Positions 24,935 to 33,221 of a DNA stretch of 64,000 bases are shown here, piece by piece. The translations under genes and the position numbers were made by a program. The DNA lies in contig JAEZPG010000035.1 in the NCBI GenBank assembly GCA_023413555.1, forward strand, positions 26,639 through 90,638. Reading direction: 5' to 3'. Positions within the stretch are counted from its first letter, which is position 1. Each line of letters begins with the position of its first letter. The notes below the pieces were generated by a model. The model ran no database searches and was not told the DNA's origin. It saw only the letters and a list, made by a program, of their open reading frames with translations. This DNA is from Bacillota bacterium (GTDB taxonomy: Bacteria > Bacillota > Clostridia > Lachnospirales > Lachnospiraceae).

Positions 24935-26428
24935 TTAAAGCAAGGATAAGCTATTACTCACATCTTTTAATTCAATGGTAGATAGTTGCTTTTTGGTAGG
25001 ATTTTTTAAGGTTACAATGCGATTAGCCTGAGCTAGTAAATTTTTTTCAAATAAATTACGAATTCCTCTGGCATTGCCAAACTCCATTCTTTCCCTCTCA
25101 TTCATATCCTCTATATACTTCTTGATTTGTAAAATTGCCGATTTTTTGTATATAACATCTGCCTTAACAGCCATAGATATTAAAATATCTACTAATTCAT
25201 CCGCTGAATAATCTGGAAATTCTATAAAAGTATTAAATCTGGAGATTAACCCCGTATTCGATTTGAGAAACTCTTTCATTTCTTCTGTATATCCAGCTAC
25301 AATAACAACTAAATCATCTCGGTGATCTTCCATCAACTTAACAAGCGTATCAATTGCTTCACTTCCGTAATCATTCACACTGCGCTGTTTTGTAAGACTG
25401 TACGCTTCATCGATAAACAACACTCCACCTAAGGCACTATTTACTTTTTCGGTCACCTTAAGAGCGGTCTGACCTACAAAACCCGCCACCAGACCAGGAC
25501 GGTCTGTCTCAACCAGGGTTCCCTTCGATAATAAACCAAGCTCACAATATATTTGTGATAGTAAGCGGGCTACTGTAGTCTTACCTGTTCCTGGATTCCC
25601 ACTAAATACCATGTGATAGGTCATATCTGTAGTGGGCAAATTAAATTTTTCTCTCATTTTCTTTACTTTAATCAGATTAATAAGTGAGGTAATTTGATGT
25701 TTCACATCATTAAGTCCTATTAACTCATTTAGTTGGGACAAGAGAAGTTCTATATGCGTTATCTGACTTATATCTTCTTGTTCTTTACATTCTATCTCCA
25801 TATCTAGAGACGGTTTTTTTGTAAAAATAGACAGCTGTTGCATCTCAACACAGTCTGAAATCTGTTCATTGCTGATTTTTTTAAATAAATACCGTTTGCC
25901 GAGACAATTTTCAGCCTGTTCATTATTTAAAAATCGAATAGATTTATTGTAGTACTGTTCTACATAAGTTAAAGCAGTTCGATCTCTTGTACCATCTATC
26001 TGTGCAAAAGCCAACAGTATCGACATCATATGATCCACAAAAACAGAAGCCATATTGGTTCCTTTTTCAAAGTCATATAGACTACATAACTGAAGTACAA
26101 TAGGAGGACCATTAACAATATGTTTTGAGGTCATAATAATATTCTCAGGATATTCTATATCAGATATAATCTCTAACATATTCTTAATTGTTAATTGGGA
26201 AATCACTCTTCTTACAGTAACTGAAAGTCTGCCACAAAAAATAGAAGCCTGTACTAATACACTCTGCACATACAAATCCAGATTATCATAAATACTATTA
26301 TTCAAATATTTCTCTGGCTCATCCCAATATCCATTCTGTTTTAGAATATCGCATAGCTTCTCTAAACACTTATAATTTTCTTGCATTAGAGTTACATAAT
26401 AGCTATTATAAATTGAATACTGTTGCAT
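24935..26428 (-). CDS. AAA+ ATPase of the SpoVK/CbbX family
   Basis: Of 497 residues, the first 210 form an unfamiliar helical domain and the last 270 form one AAA+ module. Walker A is GNPGTGKTT near residue 281, Walker B VLFIDEAYSL near 341, the arginine finger region NTGLISRFNTFIEFPDY near 405, and sensor 2 FGNARGIRNLFE near 459. The module matches CbbX and the stage V sporulation protein SpoVK. Its place between a SASP gene and recG hints at a sporulation role, but that is inference because the N-terminal domain differs from SpoVK. The ATG at 26428 has GGAGGG upstream. Confidence 0.85.
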   Translation of the reverse strand: MQQYSIYNSYYVTLMQENYKCLEKLCDILKQNGYWDEPEKYLNNSIYDNLDLYVQSVLVQASIFCGRLSVTVRRVISQLTIKNMLEIISDIEYPENIIMTSKHIVNGPPIVLQLCSLYDFEKGTNMASVFVDHMMSILLAFAQIDGTRDRTALTYVEQYYNKSIRFLNNEQAENCLGKRYLFKKISNEQISDCVEMQQLSIFTKKPSLDMEIECKEQEDISQITHIELLLSQLNELIGLNDVKHQITSLINLIKVKKMREKFNLPTTDMTYHMVFSGNPGTGKTTVARLLSQIYCELGLLSKGTLVETDRPGLVAGFVGQTALKVTEKVNSALGGVLFIDEAYSLTKQRSVNDYGSEAIDTLVKLMEDHRDDLVVIVAGYTEEMKEFLKSNTGLISRFNTFIEFPDYSADELVDILISMAVKADVIYKKSAILQIKKYIEDMNERERMEFGNARGIRNLFEKNLLAQANRIVTLKNPTKKQLSTIELKDVSNSLSLL

Positions 26429-26464
26429 ACTAGTATCCCTCCAAACATAGGTCCAGCCTAAATA

Positions 26465-28507
26465 CTACAGAGAAGTTCTTCCGGCATAGCCTGCTATTCG
26501 ATCACGTAGAAATTCATTTTGCACCACTAAAGCGTCATTTTCAATATATTCTTTTGCTGCAGTAGCTGCTAATTTTAAAATTTTGGAATCATTATATACA
26601 TCAGCAAGTTTAAATTCTAAAAGACCACTTTGCTTGATCCCAAACATATCTCCAGGACCTCTTAATTTCAAATCCTCCTCGGCAATATAGAAGCCATCGT
26701 TTGAATGATTAAGGATTTCCAGACGTTCCATAGTATCCTTTCCACCTGATCCACAGACAAAGATACAATAAGATTGATGTTTGCCACGACCAACACGACC
26801 TCTTAGCTGATGAAGTTGGGCAAGACCAAAACGTTCGGCATTCTCCACCATCATTACAGTGGCATTCGGTACATTAACTCCTACTTCTACAACTGTAGTA
26901 GATACTAAAATCTGAATTTCCCCAGAACTAAACCTCTCCATAATCTCATTTTTTTCACCTGGTTTCATTTTACCATGTAAATATTCCACTTGTATAGTAG
27001 GAGGTAGCGCCTCTTTCAATTTCATCGTATACTCCATGACATTCTCTGCCTCTATCGCTTCACTTTCTTCCACCATTGGGCAGATTACATACGCCTGTCT
27101 TCCTACAAGTACTTCCTTTTCAATAAAACGGTAAGCTCTTTCCCTATAATTTGTATCAACCACGCAATTTTTTATTGGAAGACGATTGGCTGGAAGTTCA
27201 TCAATAACGGACAGATCCAAATCTCCATAAAGGATAATAGCTAATGTTCTTGGTATTGGTGTTGCACTCATAACGAGAACATGTGGGAAATTACCTTTCC
27301 CTGCTAGCGTTTCTCTCTGTCTGACACCAAATCTATGTTGTTCATCTGTAATAACAAGGCCAAGAGCATCATATCTAACCTTCTCTTGAATTAGTGCGTG
27401 GGTACCAACTACAATATCAACCTCATGGTTTTTAATGGCCTCATAAGCTTTACGCTTCTCCTTCGCAGTCATAGAACCAACTAACAATGCAATACGGATG
27501 TTATATGGGGCAAGTAGCTCTATCATACCTTCATAGTGCTGTTTTGCTAAGACTTCTGTGGGTGCCATCATACATCCTTGGTATCCATTTTTTGCTGCCT
27601 CCATTAGGGCAAGAATTGCCACTATAGTCTTACCGGAACCAACATCACCCTGTACAAGTCTCTGCATGGCAGTTGGCCCTTTGAGATCCTTTTTTATTTC
27701 TTCCCAAACCTTCTTCTGAGCATTGGTTAACTCATAGGGTAGGCCGGCAATTAAGGTATCACAGTCTTCTCGAGGAAACATTACATTTTCATTTTTCTGA
27801 ATGGTACGACTATCTTTTAGATATTGGATGGCTAGAGAAAATATAAAGAATTCATCGAATACAAGACGCTTTCTGGCCTCCATCATTTCTTCTGTATTCT
27901 TAGGTTCATGAATAGTTTTTACAGCCTTTTTATAGTCCATAAGATTATATTTATCCCGAATAGTTTTTGGTAAAAAATCTTTTCTATATTCTACCTCTTT
28001 TAAAGCAAGACTTATGGATTTGGCTACTTGGTTATTGGTAATACCATTTGTTAAGCCGTACACAGGAAGTAACTTTCCTACTTTGTTATAGAATTCCTGT
28101 TTCGTCAGCAAAGTTGGTTGATCCATAACAAGCATTCCGCTTTTTCGAACAATTTTCCCACGTACTATATAATGAGTACCAAGTTTTAATTGTTTTAATA
28201 AGAAAGGCATATTAAACCAGGTTAGCTGAAGGTTGGAGGTGCCATCTGATAAACGACAAGTCACTAATTTGAGGTTTCTTATCTTCTTCATCTCTGGACT
28301 CCTTATTAAAGTCCCCTCTACTGCCACAGTCATTCCTTCCTGTATAGAAGCGATTGGTTTAATATCTTCGTATTTATCATATCGGAAAGGATAGTGTTCC
28401 AGAAGATCTCTCACTGTAAAAATACCTAATTTTTGATATTTTTCTTCTGCAGACTTTCCAATTCCTTTGATTGTAATAACAGGATCCTCAGGCCTCAAAT
28501 TAATCAC
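26465..28507 (-). CDS. recG: ATP-dependent DNA helicase RecG
   Basis: RecG remodels stalled replication forks and branched DNA. The 680 residues contain an N-terminal wedge (OB-fold) domain, then helicase motifs: Walker A QGDVGSGKTIVA near 285, DEQHRFGVRQR near 391 (the DEQH form of DExH), ATPIPRTLA near 415 and QLRGRVGRGKHQSYC near 572. The start is uncertain: GTG 28507 touches its ribosome site, whereas TTG 28498 lies six bases after AAGGTG and may be the real start, losing three residues. It is downstream of the FakA-like gene, an arrangement shared with Bacillus (yloU-yloV-recG), but a strong terminator separates them. Confidence 0.96.
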   Translation of the reverse strand: MINLRPEDPVITIKGIGKSAEEKYQKLGIFTVRDLLEHYPFRYDKYEDIKPIASIQEGMTVAVEGTLIRSPEMKKIRNLKLVTCRLSDGTSNLQLTWFNMPFLLKQLKLGTHYIVRGKIVRKSGMLVMDQPTLLTKQEFYNKVGKLLPVYGLTNGITNNQVAKSISLALKEVEYRKDFLPKTIRDKYNLMDYKKAVKTIHEPKNTEEMMEARKRLVFDEFFIFSLAIQYLKDSRTIQKNENVMFPREDCDTLIAGLPYELTNAQKKVWEEIKKDLKGPTAMQRLVQGDVGSGKTIVAILALMEAAKNGYQGCMMAPTEVLAKQHYEGMIELLAPYNIRIALLVGSMTAKEKRKAYEAIKNHEVDIVVGTHALIQEKVRYDALGLVITDEQHRFGVRQRETLAGKGNFPHVLVMSATPIPRTLAIILYGDLDLSVIDELPANRLPIKNCVVDTNYRERAYRFIEKEVLVGRQAYVICPMVEESEAIEAENVMEYTMKLKEALPPTIQVEYLHGKMKPGEKNEIMERFSSGEIQILVSTTVVEVGVNVPNATVMMVENAERFGLAQLHQLRGRVGRGKHQSYCIFVCGSGGKDTMERLEILNHSNDGFYIAEEDLKLRGPGDMFGIKQSGLLEFKLADVYNDSKILKLAATAAKEYIENDALVVQNEFLRDRIAGYAGRTSL

Positions 28508-28605
28508 CTTCTCTTTGTTGATAAAGAAAGCGGATTATTCCGCTTCAACTCCTTGTATTCCTCATCTTAATGTGGTCCAGCTTCGCAAGACACACTCCTA
28601 ACAAT

Positions 28606-28633
28606 AAAAAGCTGTCGCAATATGCGCGACAGC
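28606..28633 (-). terminator. Terminator of the Asp23-FakA operon
   Basis: GCTGTCGC (28611-28618) and GCGACAGC (28626-28633) form a GC-rich 8-bp stem followed on the minus strand by TTTTTATTG. Past it another small hairpin, AAGCGGA-TTAT-TCCGCTT (28528-28545), sits in the recG leader. Confidence 0.85.
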
Positions 28634-28657
28634 CCTAAAGTTTAGAATTAATATCTA

Positions 28658-30337
28658 TTATTCTACAGACAGTACATAGTAATATATTGGCTGTCCACCA
28701 TATTGAACTTCAACATCTATATCTGGGAATTCCTCTGTAATTGCATCTGCAACTGCATTGGCATTCTCTTCAGTGACATCCTGACCGAAATAAAGACTAA
28801 CCAATTCAGAATCATCGTCAATTAACTGATGAATCAAATCAATTGTAGTATCATAGATCTCAGTTCCTACAGAAAGAATCGAACTATCTCCAATACCCAT
28901 TATATTACCTTGTTTAATTGTCTTGCCATCTATTGAAGTATCTCTTACCGCATAAGTAACCTGACCTGTTTTTACTCTGGACATTTCTACAAGCATCTTC
29001 TGTGTATTTTCTTCAACAGACTTGTCATAAACAAAATTAATGACTGCAGTGATGCCCTGAGGAATTGTCTTACTTGGAATAACAACAATATTCTTATCTT
29101 CTGTTAAGCTAGCTGCCTGCTCGGCTGCTAGGATAATATTCTTATTATTCGGAAGAACATAGATAGTATCAGCATTCACATGATCAATAGCATTCAAGAC
29201 ATCCTCTGTACTAGGATTCATAGTCTGACCACCTTCAATAATGTAGTCAACTCCAAGCTCCTTGAAAATCTCATTGACACCTTCACCAACAGAAACACTA
29301 ATAAAGCCTACTTCTTTACGAGGTTGTTCTTTCTTATCAGCTTCCTTTTGATCCTTTTTAAGCTGAGCTGCCGCCACCTTCTCTGCGTCTTTTATTAAGC
29401 GTTCCTCATGTTCTTCTCGCATGTTATCTATTTTCATCTTAGTTAAAGAACCAAAGGTTAAAGCTTTTTGAATTGCTAAGCCTGGGTCATTTGTATGAAC
29501 ATGTACTTTTACAATATCATCATCTGATACTACAACAATAGAATCTCCTATAGATTCTAAAAATACTTTAAATTCATTCTCAGATTTATTATCATATGGT
29601 TTTTCCAACATGATAATAAATTCTGTACAATAGCCAAATTTAATATCATTTGTGCTGGCATTCTCTATATTTACAGTACCAGTTGCCTTCACAACAGGTT
29701 TAATCTCAATATTTACTTCTTTACCGCATAATGCATCAAAGGCTCCACGTAATATGGTTACCAATCCCTGTCCACCAGAATCCACTACTCCTGCTTCTTT
29801 CAAAACCGGAAGCAACTCTGGTGTCTGCTGTAACACTACCTCCATATGATCTAAAACCTGCTTGCAGAATACAATCAAATCATTGGTTTCGCCAACTAGT
29901 TCTGCAGCTTTTGTGGCCCCACCTCTAGCAACAGTCAGAATTGTACCTTCCTTTGGTTTCATAACTGCTTTATATGCAGTTTCCACAGCTTTTTGGAAAG
30001 CATTAGACATAATCGTTACATTAATCTGATCATGATCTTTTATCTCTTTCGTAAATCCCCTAAAGAGCTGAGATAAGATAACACCTGAGTTACCTCTTGC
30101 TCCTCTTAAAGAACCACTTGAAATTGCCTTCGCAACGGTCTCCATCGTCACTACATTAAGCTCACTAACTTCTTTCGCTGCAGACATAATTGTTAATGTC
30201 ATATTGGTTCCTGTATCACCGTCTGGTACAGGGAATACATTCAATTCATTAATATATTCCTTTTGTGCTTCGATGCTTTGAGCTCCAGCTAGAAAACATT
30301 TTTGAAGGGTCTTAGCATCTATATTCTTTATAACCAC
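28658..30337 (-). CDS. DAK2/DegV-like kinase, FakA (YloV) type
   Basis: FakA phosphorylates fatty acids held by FakB proteins, feeding exogenous or recycled acyl groups to phospholipid synthesis. The 559 residues begin with the DhaL-type kinase domain: LNVFPVPDGDTGTNMTLT near residue 30 binds magnesium-ATP, and SGSLRGARGNSGVILSQLFRG near 73 follows. The C-terminal half (about 300-559) is the FakA-specific region with a DegV-like fold. It follows the Asp23 gene by 37 bp; yloU-yloV pairing is conserved in Firmicutes. fakB is not in the window. Confidence 0.9.
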   Translation of the reverse strand: MVIKNIDAKTLQKCFLAGAQSIEAQKEYINELNVFPVPDGDTGTNMTLTIMSAAKEVSELNVVTMETVAKAISSGSLRGARGNSGVILSQLFRGFTKEIKDHDQINVTIMSNAFQKAVETAYKAVMKPKEGTILTVARGGATKAAELVGETNDLIVFCKQVLDHMEVVLQQTPELLPVLKEAGVVDSGGQGLVTILRGAFDALCGKEVNIEIKPVVKATGTVNIENASTNDIKFGYCTEFIIMLEKPYDNKSENEFKVFLESIGDSIVVVSDDDIVKVHVHTNDPGLAIQKALTFGSLTKMKIDNMREEHEERLIKDAEKVAAAQLKKDQKEADKKEQPRKEVGFISVSVGEGVNEIFKELGVDYIIEGGQTMNPSTEDVLNAIDHVNADTIYVLPNNKNIILAAEQAASLTEDKNIVVIPSKTIPQGITAVINFVYDKSVEENTQKMLVEMSRVKTGQVTYAVRDTSIDGKTIKQGNIMGIGDSSILSVGTEIYDTTIDLIHQLIDDDSELVSLYFGQDVTEENANAVADAITEEFPDIDVEVQYGGQPIYYYVLSVE

Positions 30338-30374
30338 TGAACTGTTCCTCCTTAAAAGTTACCTATCAATAAAA

Positions 30375-30731
30375 TTAGTCTATAACACGCACACCTTCTA
30401 CATAAATACGTATCTTTTCAACTTCGATTCCAGTATACTCTTCTACGTTATACTTTACATTGCTAACAAGATTTTCTGCAACTGCAGAAATGCTAACACC
30501 ATATGCTACAACTATATGAAGATCGATGCTTATTTTATTCTCTTCTATAACAACATTAACACCGTGGCTAATATTTTCTCTTTTTAAAAGATTTACAAAT
30601 CCATCTTTCACATTAACTGAAGCCATTCCTACGACACCAAAGCATTCTACTGCAGCAGAGCCCGCATATTTTGCTATGACATCATTGTCGATTAATATTT
30701 CACCAATTTGAGTATTCATATGTCCTTTCAT
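30375..30731 (-). CDS. Asp23/Gls24-family envelope stress protein (YloU-like)
   Basis: A 118-residue Asp23-domain protein of the YloU type. The segments IDNDVIAKYAGSAAVECFGVVGM and VNVVIEENKISIDLHIVVAYG are characteristic of the family. ATG 30731 follows GGAGGG by five bases; an upstream in-frame TTG overlaps that ribosome site and was rejected. The -10 TATAAT at 30797-30792 has a poor -35. The function is not settled; its constant partner is the FakA-like gene downstream. Confidence 0.9.
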   Translation of the reverse strand: MKGHMNTQIGEILIDNDVIAKYAGSAAVECFGVVGMASVNVKDGFVNLLKRENISHGVNVVIEENKISIDLHIVVAYGVSISAVAENLVSNVKYNVEEYTGIEVEKIRIYVEGVRVID

Positions 30732-30898
30732 ATTAACCCTCCAATTCAATATATTATCAAGTCTCCCTGATTTGGCGCATATTATTTCTATATTATACCC
30801 TTTTTTTATGAAAAAAGAAATATATATTTTAAAATATCAAATAACAATCACTCTTACGCCTATGATTTCAATCACTTGCATATATTATACAAATATGT

Positions 30899-30912
30899 TG
30901 TGATTATTCACA
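30899..30912. promoter_or_regulatory. TGTGA-N4-TCACA dyad
   Basis: A perfect 14-bp dyad TGTGATTATTCACA lies 21 bp before the start of the 45-residue membrane protein gene. The half sites are those of Crp/Fnr regulators, but the spacer is four rather than six bases. Confidence 0.4.
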
Positions 30913-30932
30913 TAATATACGGGCGTGATAAT

Positions 30933-31070
30933 ATGAGAAGAATGATTGGATTTATCCTATTTTGGATGGCCATTGGTATGACCATAATGCTATTTATAAC
31001 AAACGGACTTCTTGCAATCGCTATTATTATAGGCTTTTTAATACTAGGATATAATTTATTCTGCAACTAA
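30933..31070 (+). CDS. Small two-helix membrane protein, 45 residues
   Basis: The protein starts MRRMIGFILFWMAIGMTIML and ends ILGYNLFCN, giving two hydrophobic helices separated by FITNG. It is a lone plus-strand gene between minus-strand genes asp23 and rpmB. The ribosome site is weak (GGGCGTGA). I regard it as real because the composition is strongly that of a membrane protein, with positive N-terminal residues and a typical Cys-rich end, and similar short proteins occur in Lachnospiraceae (from memory). The function is unknown. Confidence 0.6.
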   Translation: MRRMIGFILFWMAIGMTIMLFITNGLLAIAIIIGFLILGYNLFCN

Positions 31071-31104
31071 AATCTTTTTGTTATTCTTAGTTAGTTTACA
31101 TGTA

Positions 31105-31142
31105 TAAAAGGGATTCAAAACACAAATGCATTTTGAATCCCT
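31105..31142 (-). terminator. rpmB terminator
   Basis: AGGGATTCAAAA (31109-31120) pairs perfectly with TTTTGAATCCCT (31131-31142); TTTTATAC follows on the minus strand. Confidence 0.8.
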
Positions 31143-31174
31143 CTCTACTCGTATAATGCTAAAATATATGTTCA

Positions 31175-31360
31175 TTAAGCACGCTCAACTAAACCTGATT
31201 TAAGGCATGAAGTACAAACATACATCTTCTTTGAAGCTCCATTAACATTAACCTTAACAGATTTAACATTAGATTTCCACATTTTATTGCTTCTTCTATG
31301 TGAATGACTCACAGCAATACCAAAGTGAGCACCTTTTTCGCAAATTGCACATTTAGCCAT
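31175..31360 (-). CDS. rpmB: 50S ribosomal protein L28
   Basis: The 61-residue protein starts MAKCAICEKGAHFGIAVSHS and ends YVCTSCLKSGLVERA. It is a zinc-binding (C+) L28, with the cysteine pairs CAIC and CTSC both kept. ATG 31360 follows AAGGAGGTG, a full match to the anti-Shine-Dalgarno; the longer ORF upstream was rejected. It is a single-gene unit with its own promoter and terminator. Confidence 0.98.
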   Translation of the reverse strand: MAKCAICEKGAHFGIAVSHSHRRSNKMWKSNVKSVKVNVNGASKKMYVCTSCLKSGLVERA

Positions 31361-31440
31361 TGAATGCACCTCCTTAGCGTAACTTCTTGCAATTTTTGCA
31401 AGTAATATTACAGTGTCAATACGACTTACACACAAAAAGT

Positions 31441-31469
31441 ATTGTATCAGAACAATAATAATTATGCAA
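31441..31469 (-). promoter_or_regulatory. rpmB promoter
   Basis: On the minus strand TTGCAT (31469-31464) and TGATACAAT (-10 at 31446-31441, extended) are 17 bp apart. In the 75-nt leader, CTTGCA and TGCAAG (31385-31401) can pair around a five-base loop. Confidence 0.65.
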
Positions 31470-31499
31470 GTCTTTTTACAAATTTTCTTTATCTACTTT

Positions 31500-31880
31500 C
31501 TATTCTTCAGTGGCTGCTGAATCATTCGTAGTTTTATCATCTTTACCTTTTGAGAATTTATTAACAAAATCAGGAACCATATCTAATACCTTTGTGAGAC
31601 TATCCTGATTCTTTACATTTACAAGCTTAGTTGTACCATCCTTAATCACCAGAACTGAACTTGGGGTAATTTTTCCACCAAGTCCTCCACCACCATTATT
31701 CTTTTTGCTATCGTTTTGAGAGGCTCCAGCACCAACAGCAAAGCTTACATCCACAAGTGGAAGGATAATAGTACCATCATCAAATTTAATCGCATCACCC
31801 ACAACTGTCTTAGTTGTAATAAAACTATCCATTCCCTTAAATAAAGATTCTAATGCACTACTAAAATTATTATCTGCCAT
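31500..31880 (-). CDS. gerW: Spore germination protein GerW family (YtfJ)
   Basis: The 126-residue protein is of the YtfJ/GerW family found in endospore formers. It contains VVGDAIKFDDGTIILPLVDVSFAVGAG near 25-52, a glycine-rich stretch GGGGLGGKITPSSVLVIKDG near 64, and an acidic tail. Its start overlaps the stop of the DUF2953 gene, repeating the ytfI-ytfJ order of Bacillus. In Bacillus it is forespore-expressed and needed for normal germination. Here it is the last gene of a seven-gene operon. Confidence 0.92.
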   Translation of the reverse strand: MADNNFSSALESLFKGMDSFITTKTVVGDAIKFDDGTIILPLVDVSFAVGAGASQNDSKKNNGGGGLGGKITPSSVLVIKDGTTKLVNVKNQDSLTKVLDMVPDFVNKFSKGKDDKTTNDSAATEE

Positions 31881-32851
31881 TATAATTCCTCCTTCAATTT
31901 CATAATATTATTTCTAACATTCTTAATATCTTTGTCTCTAATCACCTTAATTGCAATAACTAGTATTGTGAATACTCGTATTCTTCCTCTAGCGTACAGC
32001 TCTCCTTCAAATCGTTTTTCATCGAAATCAGGCTGTAGTTGTAGTTTATGGATGACTGGCGGATAAACTGCATATATGGCACCTAACAATTGACCTGTAC
32101 TGGCCGGATCTCCAGTGCCAAACCGAAGTTTCATAACAAGTTTTCTTGGTTTAATATGGCTTAAAATACGTTTTAGATACATCCAAGCCTTTTTAAATCC
32201 AGCCCTGTTGGTTTGATCTTTTAAAAAAGCTTTCATCTTACTTAACTTCTCTAAGACACCTTTGATTGATAAAGTAATACTTTTGAATTTATCTTTTATT
32301 ATGTGTATCAGAGAATTCAAGTGTTTTGGTATACCTTTTATTTTATTAAAAGCAATTACAAACTTATTAGGCTTAATTTTCCTTTGGTTAAAGTGATCAG
32401 TCTTCTCTTCAGCAACAGTTTTTTCGTTTATTATAGGCCCTGTCTTTGATAAAATCACGCTCTCGGATTTAGTCTTATCCGAATTCTTTATCATAGGTTT
32501 GTCTATGGTTAAGTTCTCATTATGCTCTACTACATTATTTGCCTTTTTCTCTTTTATAAGCTTCTTCTTTTGTCGTTTTTTCTTTTTCTTTGGCTTGTCA
32601 CTTACTATTAATTTACCACAAATACGAGCTGAATATGTGAATTTTTCATCTTTATAATCACATTTAATGGATAGAATACCAAATAACCATTTAACTCTAG
32701 CTTTTAACCAGGTCTCATCTTCCTTTTTTGCTTTCACTTTATATCGGATAGGTACAAAAAGAACTAAGAGAGTAATAAATAGAGCAAATCCCAGGATAGA
32801 AAGAAGAACGATTCCAAAGATTTTAAATATAAGTAACACAATTCTTAGCAA
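31880..32851 (-). CDS. DUF2953 membrane-anchored protein (YtfI-like)
   Basis: Of 323 residues, the first 30 form one membrane anchor (IVLLSILGFALFITLLVLFV). Then comes a basic, lysine-rich insert (about 85-175, including KKKKKRQKKK) and a conserved C-terminal part (KLRFGTGDPASTGQLLGAIYAVYP near 240). The last segment is the DUF2953 core. Coupling to gerW by overlapping stop and start is conserved with Bacillus ytfI-ytfJ, which suggests a role with YtfJ in the spore. The reaction is unknown. Confidence 0.82.
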   Translation of the reverse strand: MLRIVLLIFKIFGIVLLSILGFALFITLLVLFVPIRYKVKAKKEDETWLKARVKWLFGILSIKCDYKDEKFTYSARICGKLIVSDKPKKKKKRQKKKLIKEKKANNVVEHNENLTIDKPMIKNSDKTKSESVILSKTGPIINEKTVAEEKTDHFNQRKIKPNKFVIAFNKIKGIPKHLNSLIHIIKDKFKSITLSIKGVLEKLSKMKAFLKDQTNRAGFKKAWMYLKRILSHIKPRKLVMKLRFGTGDPASTGQLLGAIYAVYPPVIHKLQLQPDFDEKRFEGELYARGRIRVFTILVIAIKVIRDKDIKNVRNNIMKLKEEL

Positions 32852-32868
32852 CGTTTCACATCCTATCC

Positions 32869-33195
32869 TTAACTATTTTTTAGGTAGTCGTAAAAAAATA
32901 CCTCGGGTTCAAAATTGTCCGTATTATGATAGATATCCAAAGCGATATCTTCTATTAAACGAACTGCACTTTCCCTACCATAGGCTAATCCAATAATTGA
33001 AATCTGTTTATTTTTATAATATCGAAACAACAGTTCATTGACGTTAATGATATCAAATAAATTATCCAGATTTGACGCTATGCATATACAATATACCTCA
33101 AGTAGTGGTTTACCCTTATCAATTCTGTTTTTCAGTTTAGCTTCATTTTTACGAGCTTTTTCATCTAAATATAAATTCGGATACCATTTAATCAT
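32869..33195 (-). CDS. Unrecognised 108-residue protein
   Basis: I do not recognise a family. The protein is soluble-looking: a charged start (YLDEKARKNEAKLKNRID), then a central hydrophobic pair of segments (LLEVYCICIASNLDNLFDII, ISIIGLAYGRESAVRLIEDI) and an acidic C-terminus (NFEPEVFFYDYLKNS). It lies 17 bp upstream of the DUF2953 gene and 26 bp downstream of the 470-residue gene, with a GGGAG ribosome site. Its place next to ytfI-ytfJ suggests a sporulation link, but that is only context. Confidence 0.65.
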   Translation of the reverse strand: MIKWYPNLYLDEKARKNEAKLKNRIDKGKPLLEVYCICIASNLDNLFDIINVNELLFRYYKNKQISIIGLAYGRESAVRLIEDIALDIYHNTDNFEPEVFFYDYLKNS

Positions 33196-33221
33196 ATGAC
33201 GCTCCCATCCTACAATTCACT

